A DNA stretch of 64,000 nucleotides from NCBI RefSeq assembly GCF_030272615.1, contig NC_081415.1:421034257-421098256 (forward strand), read 5' to 3'. The notes under the pieces were generated by a model. The model saw nothing but the letters and a program-made list of their open reading frames with translations. It did no database searches and was not told the origin of the DNA. Shown in pieces: positions 34,997-46,895 of this stretch (positions are counted from its first letter, which is position 1; each line of letters begins with the position of its first letter). This DNA comes from Cryptomeria japonica (taxonomy: Eukaryota > Streptophyta > Pinopsida > Cupressales > Cupressaceae). The position numbers and the translations under genes are program-made.

Positions 34997-37991
34997 TGTT
35001 GGAATCAAGGAACATTGAGGGGGGGGGGGTGAATCTGTGTTTTGCAATCTTTAAATTGTTCTTTCAACCACTTAATGCATATGGACAAAAGGAATATTTA
35101 AGAACATAAATCAAATAACCACAATATTATAACACCAAGATTTTTGTACATGGAAACCCAATTAAGGGAAAAACCATGGTGGGGATGAGCCCACAATATT
35201 GTTATACTCCGCAGAAGTATAAAAATATTACAATGGGTAATGCACATGCATTCAGACACACTGCCTATAGCTCACTTCTCAAAATAAGAAGGCTCACTGC
35301 CTACAACTCAAATACAAAGATTACAAATCATTTGAATTGATGAACAACATCTACAAATGCTAAAGTACAGTTTCAGTTAAGCTCATTATACAAATTTCAT
35401 ACTCTTCTCACACTTCATCTTATATTGCTCTGTTTTGCTGCACTATCACTGATCCGAAGCACTAATCTCCAACTTGCGCATGTGGAACTATGCACAATCG
35501 ATTACTTCCAACCTTCACAGATCATGAAAATAACTAAAACCATCGCTCTTATATATCCGCAAAAAAGAAATTATATCGGCTACATGTTGGCTCAAGAACA
35601 TTAATTATTTTATGAACCGTGTATAAACTGGCAAAAAAATCCAAACTCAAATGCTAATGCAGACCAAAACAATCAAACACACGCTACTGCATATGTCGGC
35701 TAAACATCCTCAATCATAAAAAAATTCACCAATGTCACTGCACTTAATCCATGTAAGGATTTATCATGCTAGTCGGCCATATTGCACTATCAAACCAAAA
35801 CCCGATACACCAGATCTTCTAACTCACACATCAATCATCACCCGAGGCTAAAATTTTGGAATAAGGTATTCCAAACATCTATCAATCTTCCCTTAGATCC
35901 ACAACACAAAATATTGACCCAAAATAAAATGCCAACCAAAATACCAAACACTGTCAAGCGGTCTGTTCTAGGCTTGCCGGACATAAACCAATCTTCAATC
36001 TAACTTCCGGTAGTGCTGCTACTGTCAATAGCAGTCCTACCGACTAGTAGTACTGCTACCCCACGTAGCAGTCACTACCAATCGGTAGTGATGCTACCGT
36101 GGTAGCAAACACTACCGTCCCACGTGGTGGGATTAGCTTGCCACGTGGGCATGGTTAAAATTATATATATATATATATATATATATTTGAATTTTATTTA
36201 AAATTAAAACATTCCCAGAACATTTACTGGTAAAAAGACCCAGTAACAACATATTCAAATTTTGGCATGAAATATTTTGATAAGGAAATTTGAAAACTAA
36301 TTCAACACAAAAGCCCCCAAATATATAAAGATTTTGGGCAAAATTAGATGAATTTACAAGAGATGAGAAGGATTTTGATAAATTTCTTCACTGGAAGAAT
36401 CCTTGCATTATGAAATGGGAAAATTAACAATTTTTGCCAACACAAACCCCAAATCTTGGGCAAATAGAAACTAGTAAACACAAAAAACTAAATCTGTTTC
36501 TTTCTATACCAAATAGAAGAGATAAACCAAGAACTAGATTTTGCAAGAACATACAACACACAACAAAATAGAAACTTGAATCATTTCCTTTCAACATGTG
36601 TGTATTTGTTTTGAATTCAACAAAATACAAAAACAACTACTCTTCCTTTTTAATTCCAACATTAAACAAGAATCTTCAAATAGATTTTACAATTTTCATA
36701 CACACTGGAAGAAAACTCAAACATTCCAAAATTTAATTGCAAAACAAGAAGAAGATTATCCAACCTTCAAAGCAATCCAGGAAGCAAATTTGTGGAAGAA
36801 TCCCAATCTTGCAACCCAAATCCAACTCCAAGTTCCTCTTCCAAAAATGGTTTTCCAAATTTTACATTAAAAAATCTCCTCTCCTCTTCCCGTCAACTTC
36901 CAAGAATATATGGGAAAAAATATAATTTCAATCTAAACTTTCTAGGTTAAAAGTTTTCTCCACCAATTAGAATAAATTATTTTAAAAGTACAAGCAATTA
37001 GATTTACCTTTTTCATAAAAATTCTTTTCCAACCAAAATAAAATACAAAAGTCAAATGGAAAGGTAAAAGGGAAAAGCTTTTATTTATTTTATTTCATTT
37101 CTATTTTCATGATACTTTCTTTCTACATAAGAATTTAAAATTTAAATGGCAAGGCAATTACTTATTTCTTTTCCCAATATAATAATACAACTTTAACAGA
37201 ATAAAATAAGCCAATTTAACCATTTAATTCTAGCAACTCATTTATTTAATTAAATCAATAAACTCAAGAGCATAATAATTAACTAATTACGCCAACACAA
37301 AAATAGCATCACTCACTCCATTAAATGACTTCAAATAAATGGAAATACGCAAAACGAGGAATGATCAAATGACGACTCACAAGACGAAAACACTAAAGCA
37401 CTCTGACTCGCATACCGGTCAAATGAAAAATACGACTGACTGACAACAGTCACATGAGTGTAACTGTGGGTCAAGTTAGGTCAAGTTAGGGTCCCACAAC
37501 TATCTCCTCCACTCGCATCAAACAAATAAGTTACGCTCAGACCTGTGAAACCAGGTGGAGTCGATACCCCGTACCTACCCGGTACTTGTACCTGCAATGT
37601 CCTGCACCAAAGAACCACATGTGCATACATACAAATATATATAAATAGACACGACATGCACACTGATGAAGGAGAATTGTGACGTTCCTTGTCTTACCGG
37701 AGTGAGTGAAGGAAAATCATCCCCTCATATCCCATGCACTTGAAAACATGCAACATGTAAATAACACATCGCACATATGAAGTAAATGTGTTAGTCCATG
37801 TTAGTAATCCATAAAAATCTCATTAAACATAAGTAATGAAATACTACATGAAAGCATACACCACACATCCAGATAAGGCATGAAATGACATCGCATAAGG
37901 TTTGAATCAATATACAAAAATGCATCCACTAAATAGTTAACTGAAGTCAAACATAAGTTCAAAAAGAGTCTGATTGAAGAGGGGTACTACA
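34997..37991 (-). mobile_element. Unresolved minus-strand LTR insertion in the gypsy gag
   Basis: The left edge reads TGTTGGAATCAAGGAACATT followed by a G run, which is a copia-type LTR end in minus orientation. Inside, AGGGAAAAACCATGGTGGGG (near 35177) is the complement of the motif shared by the copia LTRs. That LTR may span 34997-36442, where GCCAACA gives a TGTTGGC start on the minus strand. The right edge reads GAAGAGGGGTACTACA, on the minus strand TGTAGTACCCC, like a different LTR start. TACTA occurs at both edges (34992-34996 and 37985-37989). Composite structure is likely. No coding sequence is evident. An AT microsatellite lies at 36162-36186. Confidence 0.55.
36005..36150. promoter_or_regulatory. 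ACTACC/GGTAGT cluster with two G-boxes
   Basis: GGTAGTG, GTAGCAG, CACTACC and GCTACC recur in both orientations over about 110 bp, followed by CACGTGG at 36121-36127 and CCACGTGG at 36141-36148 (G-box core CACGTG). It lies in the presumed minus-strand LTR, so it may be an LTR promoter or enhancer. Function is inferred from motif content only. Confidence 0.4.
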
Positions 37992-39029
37992 TATTCAACT
38001 TGCTGGTGTAAATGATAAAGGAAATAAATCAGTAGCTCCTCCTAATCAAAATCTATAAATTTTCATTGATCCTTTACCTTCCCATTCCTATAATGTGTTT
38101 TCAGACTGACCATCTTGCCTTCTCTCCTACTGAGCTTGGCCTTGAGTCTAATAATGTGGTGAACCTTATTGATAACACTCAAGATCCTAAGGACTTATGC
38201 ATTAGATTTGATCCTAGTGAGACTATTGAAGCACCCGATAGACCATTATATATCACTATGAGAATCAAAGACATACCCTCTCAAGGGTTTTTCATTAATC
38301 CCGCAAAAATGGTTAATGTTATAACTGGAGAATTTCTTTATACTTTAAAATTACATCAAGTGACATTTAATAAAATTGATGTTACAGTTAAGAATTTTTG
38401 ATGGCTTCTCTTGTCCTGCTATTGGTTCTATCACACTTCCTATTCAGGTTAGCACTAAGTGCTTAGATATTGTCTTTGCTATCATTCCTACATCTGATCA
38501 ATTTCCTGTGAAGTTGGGGCATCATTGGCTCTCTACCATGAAAGTGATCTCTTCTACTATTCACAAGTGTGTGAAATTTTCTTATGATGATAAAATCATA
38601 ACTGTTAATCATAGTATGTATCAACCTATGGTGAGGTATGGAGATATTTTTCTTGATTACTTTTGGTTTGAACAATTCCAACCACTTTAGCCTAGAAGTG
38701 ATTCTCTCTTTAAATCCTATCAAAAATGAAAAAAATGAGATGATTTTATCCTCAAGTAAACCTAGAAATCCAACACTTAGTCTTCCTCCAAGCAACAAAC
38801 ATGTTCCTTCCCCTAAGAATGCTCTCCCTCTTCCTCCTAGGGATAATATCCCTCTTCCTCTTAAGGATAAACATATTATTCCTCCTAAGGATAGACCTAT
38901 TCCTCCTCCTCATGATGGACCTGGTCTCCTTCCTACACCTTCTATTCCTCCTTTATATGGTGCGGTTCCACGTCCTAAATCTTACAAAGGAAAGTGCCTA
39001 ACATCTCCTATTGTTCAACCTAAAAGACC
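37992..39029 (+). pseudogene. Ty3/gypsy gag end and protease, proline-rich linker
   Basis: Plus-strand frames at about 37997-38040, 38066-38401, 38376-38690 and 38638-39029 form one frameshifted polyprotein. The segment FDGFSCPAIGSITLPI, followed by LGHHWLSTMKVISSTIH and KFSYDDKIITV, matches the second half of gypsy retropepsins (FDG..R..IGEI.LPI; LGRPWIH). The active-site region appears as FFINPAKMVNVI, where the usual Asp-Thr/Ser-Gly is absent. A proline-rich stretch (PPRDNIPLPLKDKHIIPPKD) follows. The frame is cut at 39029 by the copia insertion and resumes at 48167. Confidence 0.75.
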
Positions 39030-40292
39030 TGTTGGATTATTGGTGAGATTGTTATATTTGATTGATCATTGCTACTTCTAGGATATGTTGTTGTCATTGA
39101 TGTCAACATATTCCTGTGAGTTATTTCGAAGAGTTCGGGAAGAGTTTCTGATCTGGTTTTGTAGTTTGGTTTTGCTGGTCATTGTTTTGTAGAATCCGGT
39201 ATTTACTCCGGTATATTTCGGTGTGATTAGATCTTGTGCTAATAATTTGGATTATTGTATGGGATGATCTTGTGTATCTTCATTTCAGATGGTTCGTGAT
39301 ATGGTGCTCTACACGTTATCTTTCCTTGTGACAGTTGCTGATTGGTTGTGTTCTTGAGCTTTGAGATGTTGACCGATGAAGATTTGAAAATAGGTGTTGT
39401 TGCAACTGTTCCATATGATTCTAACGTGCTTGCTTGTGTTTCCTAGTCATGTCCTATTTTTTTTGGCGATCCGCATAGATCGTTGTGTGAGTGTTTGGTG
39501 ATTTCTATGAACCGGTGATGATTTGGGTGTTATGCAGTGTTTCTGGTGGTGTAGCATGTTGTGGTTGATCTTGGCGGGATTTCCGGTGGATGTAATCATT
39601 TGGGAATTTGAATTAGGTCCATGCTATGTAATTTATATCATAATATTGGTTCGGTGGTTGATCTTTGTATCGTGCAATGTAATTTTTGTAATTGTGAGTT
39701 GAGGGTTGAGGGTTTAGCTGACCTTGTTATTGAGGTTGATGATTTGTATATATGGGTGAGATGCTTATGTAATTTAGGTGTCGGTATTGTGCTTGCATTA
39801 TTAGAGAGAGATGAATGTGTGAACAATGATAAATCATTCAACGAAGTGTTGAGGTGTGTTTGGTGTTGCAGAGTAGACAACTGTGCTTAACTGAAACTGT
39901 CATCAGGCATTTGTAGATGCTATTATTGCAGTTCATTCCTTCTGGATTGTAGTCCAAATCATATTGTAGGTTAGTGAGACTTCCCTGAGGTTTGTAGCCA
40001 TCTGGGTAATATCTTTTGAGTAGTGAGCTTTAGGCAGTGTGCCTGAATGCATGTGTATTCCCCATTGTAATATTTTCACATACTATTGCAGAGTATCATC
40101 TTACTGTGGGTAGATTCCCACTGCGGTTTTTCCCTTAATTGGGTTTTCCACATCAAAATATTGGTGTTGTGTGTTATTTTGTTCTATATGTTGCCGTGGT
40201 CTATCTGTTTATGTTTTGAAGTTTAATTTTCCAAGAATCCAGTGAAGATTGATTCCCCCCCTCTTAGTCTTCCTTCTTGATTGCTGCTAACA
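39030..40292 (+). mobile_element. 5' LTR of the copia element
   Basis: Begins TGTTGGATTATTGGTGAGAT and ends GATTGCTGCTAACA. It contains GGTAGATTCCCACTGCGG and GGGTTTTCCACAT near its 3' end, then a C run and CTCTTAGTC. Confidence 0.92.
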
Positions 40293-40294
40293 AT

Positions 40295-40306
40295 TGGTAT
40301 CAGAGC
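40295..40306 (+). other. Primer-binding site of the copia element
   Basis: TGGTATCAGAGC, the classic site complementary to initiator methionine tRNA, two bases after the LTR end. Confidence 0.92.
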
Positions 40307-40348
40307 TAGATCCTCCAATAGAAGCTTAATCACTTGAGGAGATTTGGG

Positions 40349-40959
40349 ATGACAACTTAAGGTATTCTTTTCAAGAAGGACAGTCTGAGGTTTGATGGAA
40401 GCAACTACACTATGTGGAAGAGACAAATGGAGGTGCATTTGAAATGTCTTGGAGAAGATTATTGGAAGATTACTAAGAATGCTTATGTTGTTCCTCAGAA
40501 TGGACCATCCACTCTTGATGAGGTTAAGGAAGTTGAATATAAAATCAAAGCGAAGGAAGCATTGCTCAGTGCCCTAGCTGATTCGAAAATAACAAATGTT
40601 ATGGAACTTCAGACTGCACATGAGATGTAGGTGAAGCTTGAAATCCTGTATGAAGGTGTTAGTCAAGTGAAAGTTGCTAAGTTTAAGTGTTTAAAAGGAA
40701 ATTATGAGACCTTGAAGATGAGAGATGATGATAACATAAATTCATACATGGCTAAGGTGAATGAACTTGTCCTTGGTATCATATCTTCCAGTGGAAAGAT
40801 TAAAGAAGATGAGATTGTTGCTAAGGTGCTAAGATATTTGCTTCCAACTTATAAATATAAGGTTGCCGCTATTGATGAGATCAAAATTGTAACTATAGTG
40901 ACAAGAGATGTGTTGGTTGGAAAACTTGTTGCATTTGAGCTGAAAGAATTTGGAGAATA
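40349..40959 (+). pseudogene. Copia gag, N-terminal part
   Basis: ATG at 40349 with a TAA three codons later and another stop at 40628-40630. The frame reads FDGSNYTMWKRQMEVHLKCL, KEALLSALADSKITNVMELQ and YLLPTYKYKVAAIDEI, typical of the copia gag (UBN2-like) domain. Broken at 40960 by a solo LTR, continuing at 42221. Confidence 0.85.
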
Positions 40960-42220
40960 TGTTGGCATTATGGATGATTTGATTATGTGTTGCATTGATG
41001 TTTTGTCATTGATGTCAATACTAGATGTTATGGTTGGTTACCAAGAGACAGGTTTTGTTTATCGACAAACATGTTTTGGTTACCGATAGAAGATCTAGTG
41101 TTACCGACAGAAGAGGCTATCTATTGGACACTTCCAACATGTTTGGATAAATGAAGTATGTTTGATTTTATGTGTTACATGCTTCTGGAGCATGTTTTGG
41201 TTAGTTGGTATTGATTGGGTGATCAGATGCTATCATACACTCTTGTAAACCCATACCGAGATTGGTTTAAGGTTTAACTGATAGAGCTTTTACTGAGAAA
41301 TCTTGACAAGATGCATAAGTGGTGTTGGTGCAGATTCTAGATGGAATTTAGGATGTTGAAGATGTTCTTTGTTCATGCCTCAATTGATTGAAGACATTGC
41401 TTTGGTGTGGTGGGCCCAGATTAGGTCCGATGCCTATCTAGGTTATGGAATAGTATCATGTTAATGGGTTCTCTACACGTTACCGTGATGATTTATGATT
41501 TGGTTATTGTTGTTTTGGTCTTAAGCCAACATGGCATATCATTGTAATATGGATATATGTAATGATCTTATTGTAATATCTTTTAGGTGGCCGACCTAAT
41601 TGGTTTAGGCCTTAGGGGTGGTATAAATTGTGTAAGATCTCATTGTAGATCATGCATCATGGTCGTGGAATGTAATATCATATGTGAAGGAGATTTGGTC
41701 GATCATAGGTGATCAAATTAGGATTAAGGAAGAGGTCAAAGGCCCTCGGTATTGAGCTTAACCAAGACTATAATCAGGCATGGTAGATGCTATCTCTGGC
41801 AGTTCATTATTCTGGATTGTTGTTCATTTATCTTGAGGTGGTTATAACCTCTTTGTAGTCAGTGAGACTCTTTTGTAATGAGCAGTATGCTCTAGGTAGT
41901 GTGCCTTCCTGCATGTTTAGGCCCCTCTTTGTATCACATACTTTCTGTAGAAGTATCATCTGACTTTGGGTAGGCTTCCCACCGTGGTTTTTGCCTTTTT
42001 CGGATTTTTCACGTACAAATCATGGTGTTATGTGATATGGTTGCATTATGTTGATTATTTGTTTTATTGTTAAGTTTTATTGCTTACCGGTATCTCTTTC
42101 TACTATTCAGGTACTTAATGTTTATGTGATCCGGTTAAAGGTTATTAAGTGGATTAATTGATATAATCTCTCAACAACTGATTAACCCCCCCTCTCAGTT
42201 GTTCACCGGTTATCCTAATA
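40960..42220 (+). mobile_element. Solo LTR (1261 bp, copia type) in copia gag
   Basis: Begins TGTTGGCATTATGGATGATT and ends GGTTATCCTAATA. Flanked by GAATA (40955-40959) and GAATC (42221-42225), a one-mismatch target duplication. It contains the shared copia LTR motifs (GGTAGGCTTCCCACCGTGG, then CCCCCCCTCTCAGTTG). Gag reads on both sides of it. Confidence 0.82.
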
Positions 42221-42225
42221 GAATC

Positions 42226-42975
42226 GCATGGAAAGTCTGAGACAACATTCAAGGCATCAGATCTGTGTCTAGTAAGAAGAAATATGATCTTGATGAGTGC
42301 AGGATATCTAGATATGAAAGAGAAAGAAGAGAGATAACATAGAAAGAAAGAGAGCTTGATGATCTTGAAGCACTGATTGCAGAGAGATTGCCTAAAGGTG
42401 CCGGTAAGTATGATGGAAAGTTTCCCTTGAAATGTTTTTCTTGTAATAAGATAGGACATTTTTCTTCTAGATGCTCAGAGAGAATGGTTAAGTATGACAT
42501 ACATGATAAGTTTGATAAATTTGATAGGAATGATAGATATGAGAAGCATGAAAAGTATGATAAGCCTTATAAGTATAATTGGAAGTTTAGGGACAAGAAG
42601 AACTGTTATTATGTTGCAGATGAAGGTGTTACAGATGATGAATCAAAAGGAGATGAAGTTGTGTTTATTTCCATTAAAGAAGATAGACGTATGCCTATTG
42701 ATTCCAGTACTTGTTCTATTGAGGAGAAAGATTTGGCTACAAAGGTAGAAGAAAAAGGTGAATGGGTGATTGACAACGATTTTTCACATCATATGACCGG
42801 TGATAAAAGAAAATTTGTAAGCATGGAAAGGTATGCTGGTGGAATAGTTAGATTTGGAGATGACAAAGCCTATGTAATCCATGGGAGAGGTTCTATTTCT
42901 TTTGACGGTAAGCATAACACTGGTGATGTTTTGTATGTTGAAGGTTTGAAACATAATATTTTGAGTGTTGGATAG
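42226..42975 (+). pseudogene. Copia gag nucleocapsid and protease
   Basis: Contains the zinc knuckle CFSCNKIGHFSSRC, then a charged Asp/Lys/Tyr-rich linker, then the protease region WVIDNDFSHHMTGDKRKF. Copia proteases normally have Asp-Ser-Gly here; this copy has Asp-Asn-Asp, so the active site is lost. Ends with a stop just before the integrase frame. Confidence 0.87.
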
Positions 42976-44091
42976 ATGGTTGATAAGGGTTATGATCTAC
43001 AATTCAAAGATGGTAAATGCAAGATCCTGAATGCCTCCAGTATAGAGATTGCATCTGGAACTAAGATTGAAGTTAACAATTTTCATTTGAATGCTAGTGA
43101 GAAAAGTTGTTTGATTGCTAAGTTAGATGAGAGTTGGTTGTGGCATAGAAGAATGTGTCATTTAAAATTTGATTCATTGATAAAGATCAGTTCTACACAA
43201 GCTGTTAGGGATCTACCTAAGACTATTAAACCTGTTAATCTGATATGTAAGGAATGTCAGTTGGGTAAGAAAACAAGGATTTCTTTCAAGAGTAAACAAT
43301 ATACATCAGATGGATTATTAGATCTTGTGTATACTAACCTGTGTGGACCTACAAATGTTAGAAGTGTGCAGGGTGATAGATACTTTATGCTACTAATTGA
43401 TGATTATTCTAGAATGATGTGGGTTGTCTTTTTGAAGGAGAAATCAAAAGCATTTGATAAATTCAAGATATTCAACGCTAAAGTTGAAACTAAGTCTGGA
43501 TTGAAGCTGAAGTATCTTAGATCTAATAGAGGTGGAGAATTTTTTTTCGATGAGTTCAATTATTTCTATGAGATGCATGGAATCAGAAGATAACTATCTG
43601 CTCGTAGGATCCCATAGCAAAATGGGATTGTTGCAAGGAAGAACCAAACTATTTTAGATGCTACAAGAACCATGTTGATTAAAGGAAATGTTTTGAAGGT
43701 CTACTGGAGAGAAGATATTAGCACTGCAGTCTATGCATTCAATAGATATCATATCAAAGGTGATACTAGTAAGAACCCCTTATGAGATTTGGTTTGGTTA
43801 TGTTCCTACTTTGAAATATTTAAAATTTATTGGTAGCAAATGCTATATCAAGAGAGATGAGGTTATTGGAAAGTTTGATGCTAGAAGTGATGAAGGTATC
43901 TTTTTGGGATAATCTACAAATAGAAAAACCTACTGGTGCTATAATAAGAGACTGAGAAAGATAATTGAGAGTACAAATGTGAAAGTGGATGAGAACCTTA
44001 GGAAGGAGATCAGAGCTTATGATGAAGGTCAACATGTTGTTTTAGCTCCTATTCAACCTGAAGAGCCTAAGCACAATGATTGGGTAGAGAC
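42976..44091 (+). pseudogene. Copia integrase
   Basis: Has the HHCC zinc-binding region (LWHRRMCHL ... CKECQLGKK) and core pieces LVYTNLCGPTNV and LLIDDYSRMMWVVF. At the second catalytic aspartate position the sequence is RSNRGGEF where RSD.GGEF is usual. Open to a TAA at 43591, then continuing with stops (43594-44091) until broken by the solo LTR at 44092. Confidence 0.87.
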
Positions 44092-44860
44092 TGTAGACAC
44101 CTAAAATTGTCATGTCTAATTAAATAAATATTTTATTTATTTAATTATCTAAGCTTAATTCTTCTATTAATTAAATAAATCTTTATTTATTTAATTAATT
44201 CATTTATCCTCTTCTAGCCTTATTTCTCATTTAAATAAATACATTTATTTATTTAAATTATCATTTTCCTAAATTAAATAAATATTTTATTTATTTAATT
44301 GATCCCACTTCTTCTATTAATTAAATAAATCTTTATTTATTTAATTAATTCATTAGCCTTTTCTACCTATGACACATGTCATTCATCTCTTAATTCATAC
44401 ACTACCTACCCCTCTCATTATTTTATTATTTCTTCTACCTACCCTCTAATCCTAGCCGACCTCCTTTTTACACCTCTCAATCTTATCCCTCCATTTCATA
44501 TTGTGTCTTCTATTTAAGAAGATGCTTCCTTCATTATCAAACCCTAATGAATCATCTTAAGGACTTGACTACACTACAATCCTACTTGCAACCACATTCC
44601 GTTCTTTGTTGAGCTCTTGTGCACATAAAATCTGAGAGCAAATATATCAAGCAAGATCAATGGAGATAGGAAGGATGGAGATCAAAACCCTATTGGACAT
44701 GTGATGGTATAATCTTTGTGATTTCATGTGATTTGCATTGTCTTAGGTAATCTTCATATGTTATGGTGGATCTTTGTTGATTGTTAGGCTAGGGTTTTGT
44801 GGTTGAATTCATTTAGCCTTTCAATATTGTTATTATTGTTATCCATTTTCACCATATACA
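44092..44860 (+). mobile_element. Solo LTR (769 bp) in copia pol
   Basis: Begins TGTAGACACCTAAAATTGTC and ends CACCATATACA, with a perfect target duplication GAGAC at 44087-44091 and 44861-44865. It has TTTATTTATTTAATTAATTC blocks near its start. Same family as the LTR copy at 22686-23449. No interior. Confidence 0.88.
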
Positions 44861-44865
44861 GAGAC

Positions 44866-46571
44866 TATTAATCCAGATGTTGCTGTTGCTAGTGATGATG
44901 TGCAGGAACCCAAAGATCAAAATAATCAAAAGACTCCAAGGTATGTAAGATTGAATCATTCTGAGAATTAGATTATTGGTGATAAGAATAAAGGTGTGAT
45001 GACTAGAAGAAGGTTAGTTGCAGAAGAAATATGTTTGATTTCTAAAGTTGAACCTAAAGATGTTGTTGAAACTTATAAAGATGATAACTAGATTACAACC
45101 ATGGAAGAAGAGTTGGATCAGATTGAAAAGAACAACACTTGGGAACTTGTGCGTAGACCTAAGGATAAAAATGTTATTGGTACTAAATGGGTTTTTAGGA
45201 ACAAATTGAATGAAGTCGGTGAAGTTGATAGAAATAAAGCCAGACTGGTCTGCAAAGGTTATTCACAATAAGAAGGGATTGATTATGAAGAAAAATTTTC
45301 TCTGGTTGCCAGGATTGAAGTTGTTAGATTGTTTCTCGCTTATGCTTCTTATAAAGATTCCAAGGTATATCAGATGGATGCCAAATCAACATTTTTGAAC
45401 GGTGATCTAGAAGAAGTTTACATTGAACAACTTGATGGATTTTCATTGTCAGATGATGGAGACATGGTATGTAAGTTGAAGAAAGAACTTTATGGATTAA
45501 AACAAGCTCCTAGAGCCTGGTATGCTAGATTAGACAAATACTTATTAAAATTGAGATTCATGAAAGGTGCTGCTGATAGCAATCTGTACTTTAAGATTGG
45601 AAATGATAACATTTTGATTGTTTGATGACGTTATCTTTGGTGGTGATGATGATATGAGTATGAAGTTTGTCGGTGATATGCAAAAAGAATTTGAGATGTC
45701 TATGATTGGTGAGATGAAATTTTTCTTAGGTTTGCAGATTGCACAGACAGAAAAAGACATCTTTATATCTCAAACAAAGTATGTGAAGGAATTGCTGAAG
45801 AAGTTTGGACTAGATGATTCCAAACCGGTTGGAACTCCTATGGTGACTGGTTGTAAATTTTCTAAAAATGATGAATCTCCTAAAGATAATTAGAGTTTGT
45901 ACAGATCTATGGTTGGTTGACTGATATATCTTACTCAGGCTAGGTTTGACATTATGCATGTTGTGTGTATGGCTGCTAGATATCAAGCCGATTCAAAGGA
46001 GAGTCATGTCATAACTATTAAAAGAATATTCAAATATCTAAAGGGAACTGAGGATTATGGTTTATGGTATCCAAAGAATGATGATTTTATGTTGTGGGCC
46101 TACACTGATGTAGATTGGGCTGGTGATATTGATGACCGGAAGAGTACTACCAGTGGAGCATTTTTTTTAGGTAAGAAGTTGGTTTCATGGGCTAGCAAGA
46201 AATAAGATTCAGTATCTTTATCTACTGCTGAAGCTAAGTACATTGTTGCTACTAGTAATTACACTCAGATAGTTTGGATGAAGCATATGTTGAAAGATAT
46301 CAGAGTTATTTATGATGAGCCTACTATTATATATTGTGATAATTCCAGTGCTATAAACATGTCTAAGAATCTGGTGCAACATTCAAAGACTAAGCATACA
46401 TCAATTAAATATAACTACTTGAGAGAGCAAGTCGGTGAACAAAAGGTGAAGTTGGAATATGTATCTACTAAGGAACAAATTGCTGATGTTTTCACTAAGC
46501 CTTTGCCTGCAGATACATTTGTCTATTTGAGAGACAAGTTAGGGGTATCCACCCCTCCTGATGAGAATTAG
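44866..46571 (+). pseudogene. Copia reverse transcriptase and RNase H
   Basis: RT starts with TWELVRRPKDKNVIGTKWVF and has YQMDAKSTFLNGDLEEVYIE, KKELYGLKQAPRAWYARLDK and, after a frameshift near 45620, the FDDVIFGG region that corresponds to the YVDD catalytic loop. RNase H follows with YTDVDWAGDIDDRKST, SLSTAEAKYIVA and YCDNSSAINMSKN, and the element-end peptide DVFTKPLPADTF. Several in-frame stops (for example 44969, 45089, 45269, 45890, 46203) break it. The order RT after integrase defines Ty1/copia. Confidence 0.92.
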
Positions 46572-46883
46572 ATTCATTGAGTTGCATCGATCCAGTGGAA
46601 TTAAGAGCCTTATTCTTTTATTTGGATTGATGAGTTGGCGCTGCTCCTCTATTGTAGTAGTCTGTTGATTTGGTTGTGTATCCTAGGGGAAGAGAGATAA
46701 ATGATTTTGTTTTGGGAGATAGTTTGATTTTGTATGTTGGAGATCTTTGGCATTTTTGTCAAAGGGGGAGAGAGATCATGTGAAAAACTACTTTATCTAT
46801 CTTGATCTTAGGGGGAGTTTGCTGATGATATCTTCTTTCTTTGCATTGATTGATTTTCACATTCATATGTTGCCATCAATGCC

Positions 46884-46895
46884 AAAGGGGGAGAT
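46884..46895 (+). other. Polypurine tract of the copia element
   Basis: AAAGGGGGAGAT immediately before the 3' LTR. Confidence 0.85.
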
